Source: Paenibacillus polymyxa (GTDB lineage Bacteria > Bacillota > Bacilli > Paenibacillales > Paenibacillaceae). Taken from it: DNA of 64,000 bases. The position numbers were made by a program, and so were the translations under genes. This document shows, in pieces, positions 61,734 through 64,000 of the stretch. The stretch spans positions 3,014,001 to 3,078,000 of the forward strand of contig NZ_CP049783.1 in assembly GCF_015710975.1 (NCBI RefSeq). Reading direction: 5' to 3'. Position 1 is the stretch's first letter; every line of letters begins with the position of its first letter. The notes beneath the pieces were generated by a model. The model was not told where the DNA came from, searched no databases, and saw only the letters and a list, made by a program, of their open reading frames with translations.

Positions 61734-62975
61734 ATGCCTTTGAATTTTCAAGTAACACCCAGCGGCCTGCCCAAGTTTGAGCCTAGTGTTGCTGTTAATT
61801 TGCTGAATCCGAATATCGTTGTGGCTGTAGCTGTTGACTTTAGCAGCGGGCCCCCTTTAATTGGACTGTATCGCTCACTGGACGCCGGGGCGAACTGGAC
61901 CGATACGTTACTGCCACTCCCACCGGGATATACAGGAGCAGAGGCAGGAATGGTGGCCTATCTTTTCCCCAATATTTTTATCGTATCGGCGCATGTGTTT
62001 CCGGGAAATGAGAACGGGGCTGTCGTGATCTACCGTTCTACGGACAATGGGGCCAGTTTTGATCCTCCGGTGGTCATTAACCCAGGCTATGGAGATTACA
62101 TTAATAATGACTGGACCAATATTACGACAGATAACGCAGGGGCAAGTCCGTATCTAGGGCATGTCTACGTTACGTATAACCGCCAATACAACGTAGAGGT
62201 TAATGCTCGGTCAGCGGCCTTCTACCAGCGCTCCACTGACGGAGGATTGACCTGGGATCGACCGTTAATGCTTTCCAATATCCAGTCCTCCACAGAGCGG
62301 CCTGAGCCTGCGGTCGACAAATATGGCAGTGTATATGTCAGCTGGATTCGTACGGGGCCGCAAACACCGGCTTTCTTTATCCGGCGTTCTTTTGATGGAG
62401 GGTCCACTTTTAGCGGGGATATTCTTGTGTCCAACATAACACTGGTACCTAGTCCGTTGCCCGTCCCCGGATATGATTTTCGTGTATTGAATTCTCCCTG
62501 CTTGGCAGCAGACTGCTCGGGGGTGCCTTCTACAACAAATACGCTATATGCCGTGTGGCAGGATTTTGGTCAGGGCTACAGCAATGTGTTGTTGTCCAAA
62601 TCCAGCGATTTTGGCGGTACCTGGAGCGCCCCAGTCATTGTGACAGACAGCCCGCCGGGTTCTCAAAATTTCTTCCCTGCGATTGCAGTGTCGCCCAAGA
62701 CGGGGCTGGTCGTTGTTGTCTACTATACGAATCGCCTGGACGGCTTTAATCTGGATGTGTTCGCCGCTCAATCATCAGATGGGGGAAATACCTTTACGAA
62801 CAGTCGTCTCACAACGACTTCCTTTAACCCGAATGTAGGTGGGGGCGAATCAGAACTGATCGGCGACTACATTGATATCGCCATTGTACCACCGAACAGC
62901 TATATATCCGTCTGGACGGATACGCGCACAGGCAGTTTAACGATTTTTGCTGGCGTACCGGGAGGTGAAACCTGA
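61734..62975 (+). CDS. Asp-box (BNR/sialidase-like) beta-propeller protein 1
   Basis: A 413-residue protein that looks like a sialidase-type propeller. Asp-box motifs S-x-D-x-G-x-x-(W/F) recur: RSLDAGANWT, RSTDNGASFD, RSTDGGLTWD, RSFDGGSTFS, KSSDFGGTWS and QSSDGGNTFT. Asp boxes are structural, so sialidase activity is not implied, and I do not see the arginine triad with confidence. There is no signal peptide, which fits assembly from the mother cell onto spores. I chose ATG 61734 (MPLNFQVTPSG) because the paralogue starts the same way; the frame extends up to 61608. AAGGGAATG precedes it. Confidence 0.78.
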   Translation: MPLNFQVTPSGLPKFEPSVAVNLLNPNIVVAVAVDFSSGPPLIGLYRSLDAGANWTDTLLPLPPGYTGAEAGMVAYLFPNIFIVSAHVFPGNENGAVVIYRSTDNGASFDPPVVINPGYGDYINNDWTNITTDNAGASPYLGHVYVTYNRQYNVEVNARSAAFYQRSTDGGLTWDRPLMLSNIQSSTERPEPAVDKYGSVYVSWIRTGPQTPAFFIRRSFDGGSTFSGDILVSNITLVPSPLPVPGYDFRVLNSPCLAADCSGVPSTTNTLYAVWQDFGQGYSNVLLSKSSDFGGTWSAPVIVTDSPPGSQNFFPAIAVSPKTGLVVVVYYTNRLDGFNLDVFAAQSSDGGNTFTNSRLTTTSFNPNVGGGESELIGDYIDIAIVPPNSYISVWTDTRTGSLTIFAGVPGGET

Positions 62976-64000
62976 TGCCGAACGTACAGCTTACGCCCAG
63001 TGGAAGGCTGGCACAGGAGCCGAGTGTGGCTTTCAATCTGCTCGACGGTACCATAGTAGCTGCTACCATTGATTTTACGACCGGACCGCCGTTGACAGCA
63101 GTATACCGTTCAGATAACGGCGGTGTCTCCTTCACACAGCAGATTTTACCGCTGCCAGTCGGTTATGTAGGGGCTGAATCCCATAGCGTCAGCTATGGTT
63201 TTCCCAATTTGTTCGTCATAGCTTGTCACGTATTTACCGCAGACGGCTTGAGCGGTACCATCGCTACCTATGTGTCCAGAGACAATGGGAATACATTTGA
63301 TCCACCCGTGATTGCCCAACGAGGGTATGGGACGTTTGTCAATAATGTGGAAGTCAGCGTGAAATTCGATACTTCACAGGTCAGCTCCTATACCGGCAAC
63401 ATCTATTTATGTTATACGCATCAGTATAACCCCGACTTTTTCGGCGGCTCAGTCATGTTTTTTCAACGCTCGCAGGATGGAGGAATCACATGGAATACAC
63501 CTGTGGTGCTCACTCCTGGTTCCAATCAGATCACGCGCGGAGAAATCACCGTGAGCATTACAGGGGTGATTTATGTCGGGTACATTGTGACGAATCCGGT
63601 TAACCAATATCAGGTCATTGTGTCCTTCAATGGGGGGACTTCGTTCAGTTCCTCGCTGCCAGTGTCCTCTGTCGTCCCAGTTCCAAGTCCGCTGCCTGTG
63701 GTCGGTTTTGGCTTTAATGTATTGCCGACGGCCAACATTGCCATAGATCGTTCCACCAGCCCGAATCAGGGGACGCTTTATGCGGTTTGGCAGGATAATC
63801 GGGCAGGGTATGCGGATGTGCTGCTTGCCCGGTCCGTGGATGGTGGATTAAGCTGGACTGCGCCGCAATCGGTGACAGGAGCCAGTGCAGGAGCACAGCA
63901 TTTTTTCCCGGCCATTGATGTTTCGCCCGTGACCGGTGTGATTAAGATTGTGTACTACACCAATCAAATCATAGCCTCTTTATTAGATGTATTTGTTGCA
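62975..64000 (+). CDS. Asp-box beta-propeller protein 2 (paralogue; 3' end cut by window)
   Basis: The visible 342 residues align end to end with the preceding protein: MPNVQLTPSGRLAQEPSVAFNLL against MPLNFQVTPSGLPKFEPSVAVNLL. Asp boxes include RSDNGGVSFT, SRDNGNTFD, RSQDGGITWN and RSVDGGLSWT. It also lacks a signal peptide. Its start overlaps the preceding stop by one base (TGATG) with GGAGGTGA upstream, so the pair is translationally coupled and probably a tandem duplication. Confidence 0.78.
   Translation, partial: MPNVQLTPSGRLAQEPSVAFNLLDGTIVAATIDFTTGPPLTAVYRSDNGGVSFTQQILPLPVGYVGAESHSVSYGFPNLFVIACHVFTADGLSGTIATYVSRDNGNTFDPPVIAQRGYGTFVNNVEVSVKFDTSQVSSYTGNIYLCYTHQYNPDFFGGSVMFFQRSQDGGITWNTPVVLTPGSNQITRGEITVSITGVIYVGYIVTNPVNQYQVIVSFNGGTSFSSSLPVSSVVPVPSPLPVVGFGFNVLPTANIAIDRSTSPNQGTLYAVWQDNRAGYADVLLARSVDGGLSWTAPQSVTGASAGAQHFFPAIDVSPVTGVIKIVYYTNQIIASLLDVFVA

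Overview
The window reads as chromosomal DNA of a spore-forming Paenibacillus, most likely P. polymyxa or a close relative. The neutral protease at 42.4-44.2 kb looks like the P. polymyxa Npr preproprotein as I remember it, RBSs are strong AGGAGG-type sites, and a late-sporulation surface-glycan region is present. No rRNA, tRNA, CRISPR array, transposase or phage gene was seen.

From 0 to 31 kb the content is mostly housekeeping: a truncated YumC-type ferredoxin-NADP reductase divergent from a type II NADH dehydrogenase; hemQ; the helicase-loading pair dnaB-dnaI; trxA; uvrC converging on a CPBP membrane protease; a ydaO-type c-di-AMP riboswitch ahead of ktrB-ktrA; a LysR gene divergent from sdhCAB; an AAC(3)-family acetyltransferase; two metallophosphoesterases; a GNAT; a short-chain epimerase; a frameshifted alpha/beta hydrolase; a small alarmone synthetase; a PHP phosphatase; a second LysR; a CheX-like protein behind a SigD-like promoter; an SDR; a DEAD-box-type helicase; and ecsA-ecsB. 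From 31 to 44 kb follow a YjcZ-like 40-residue protein, a sensor kinase, an aminotransferase, an AraC regulator, phosphatidylserine decarboxylase, a YheC/D ATP-grasp protein, a GT4 glycosyltransferase, a protein with a WIAG-type C-terminus, a sensor-domain protein followed by a fused histidine kinase/response regulator, and npr.

From 44.7 kb to the end there is a dense, mostly co-directional block with the character of a spore-surface glycosylation locus. It holds five GT2-type enzymes, a GT4 enzyme, two CgeB-like proteins, an RmlA/SpsI-like nucleotidyltransferase, a three-enzyme UDP-amino-sugar set (2-epimerase, 4,6-dehydratase, RmlD-like reductase), a further epimerase, three small paralogous helical proteins, an Arg-rich protein, and two tandem Asp-box (BNR) proteins, the last cut by the window edge. 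Several transcription units there are preceded by CATAnnnTA boxes typical of SigK promoters. Four neighbouring proteins share a strict glycine-every-fourth-residue tag, and several carry very basic tails. The tag, the small paralogous trio and the basic tails are the most novel-looking material.

Other points for a second look: uvrC and the CPBP gene each carry the other's terminator inside their coding sequence; a 175-bp tandem duplication has both units ending in a terminator; a dispersed palindromic repeat family has two copies here; a perfect 16-bp hairpin lies inside an SDR gene; and two genes are broken at homopolymers (22465 and 49061).
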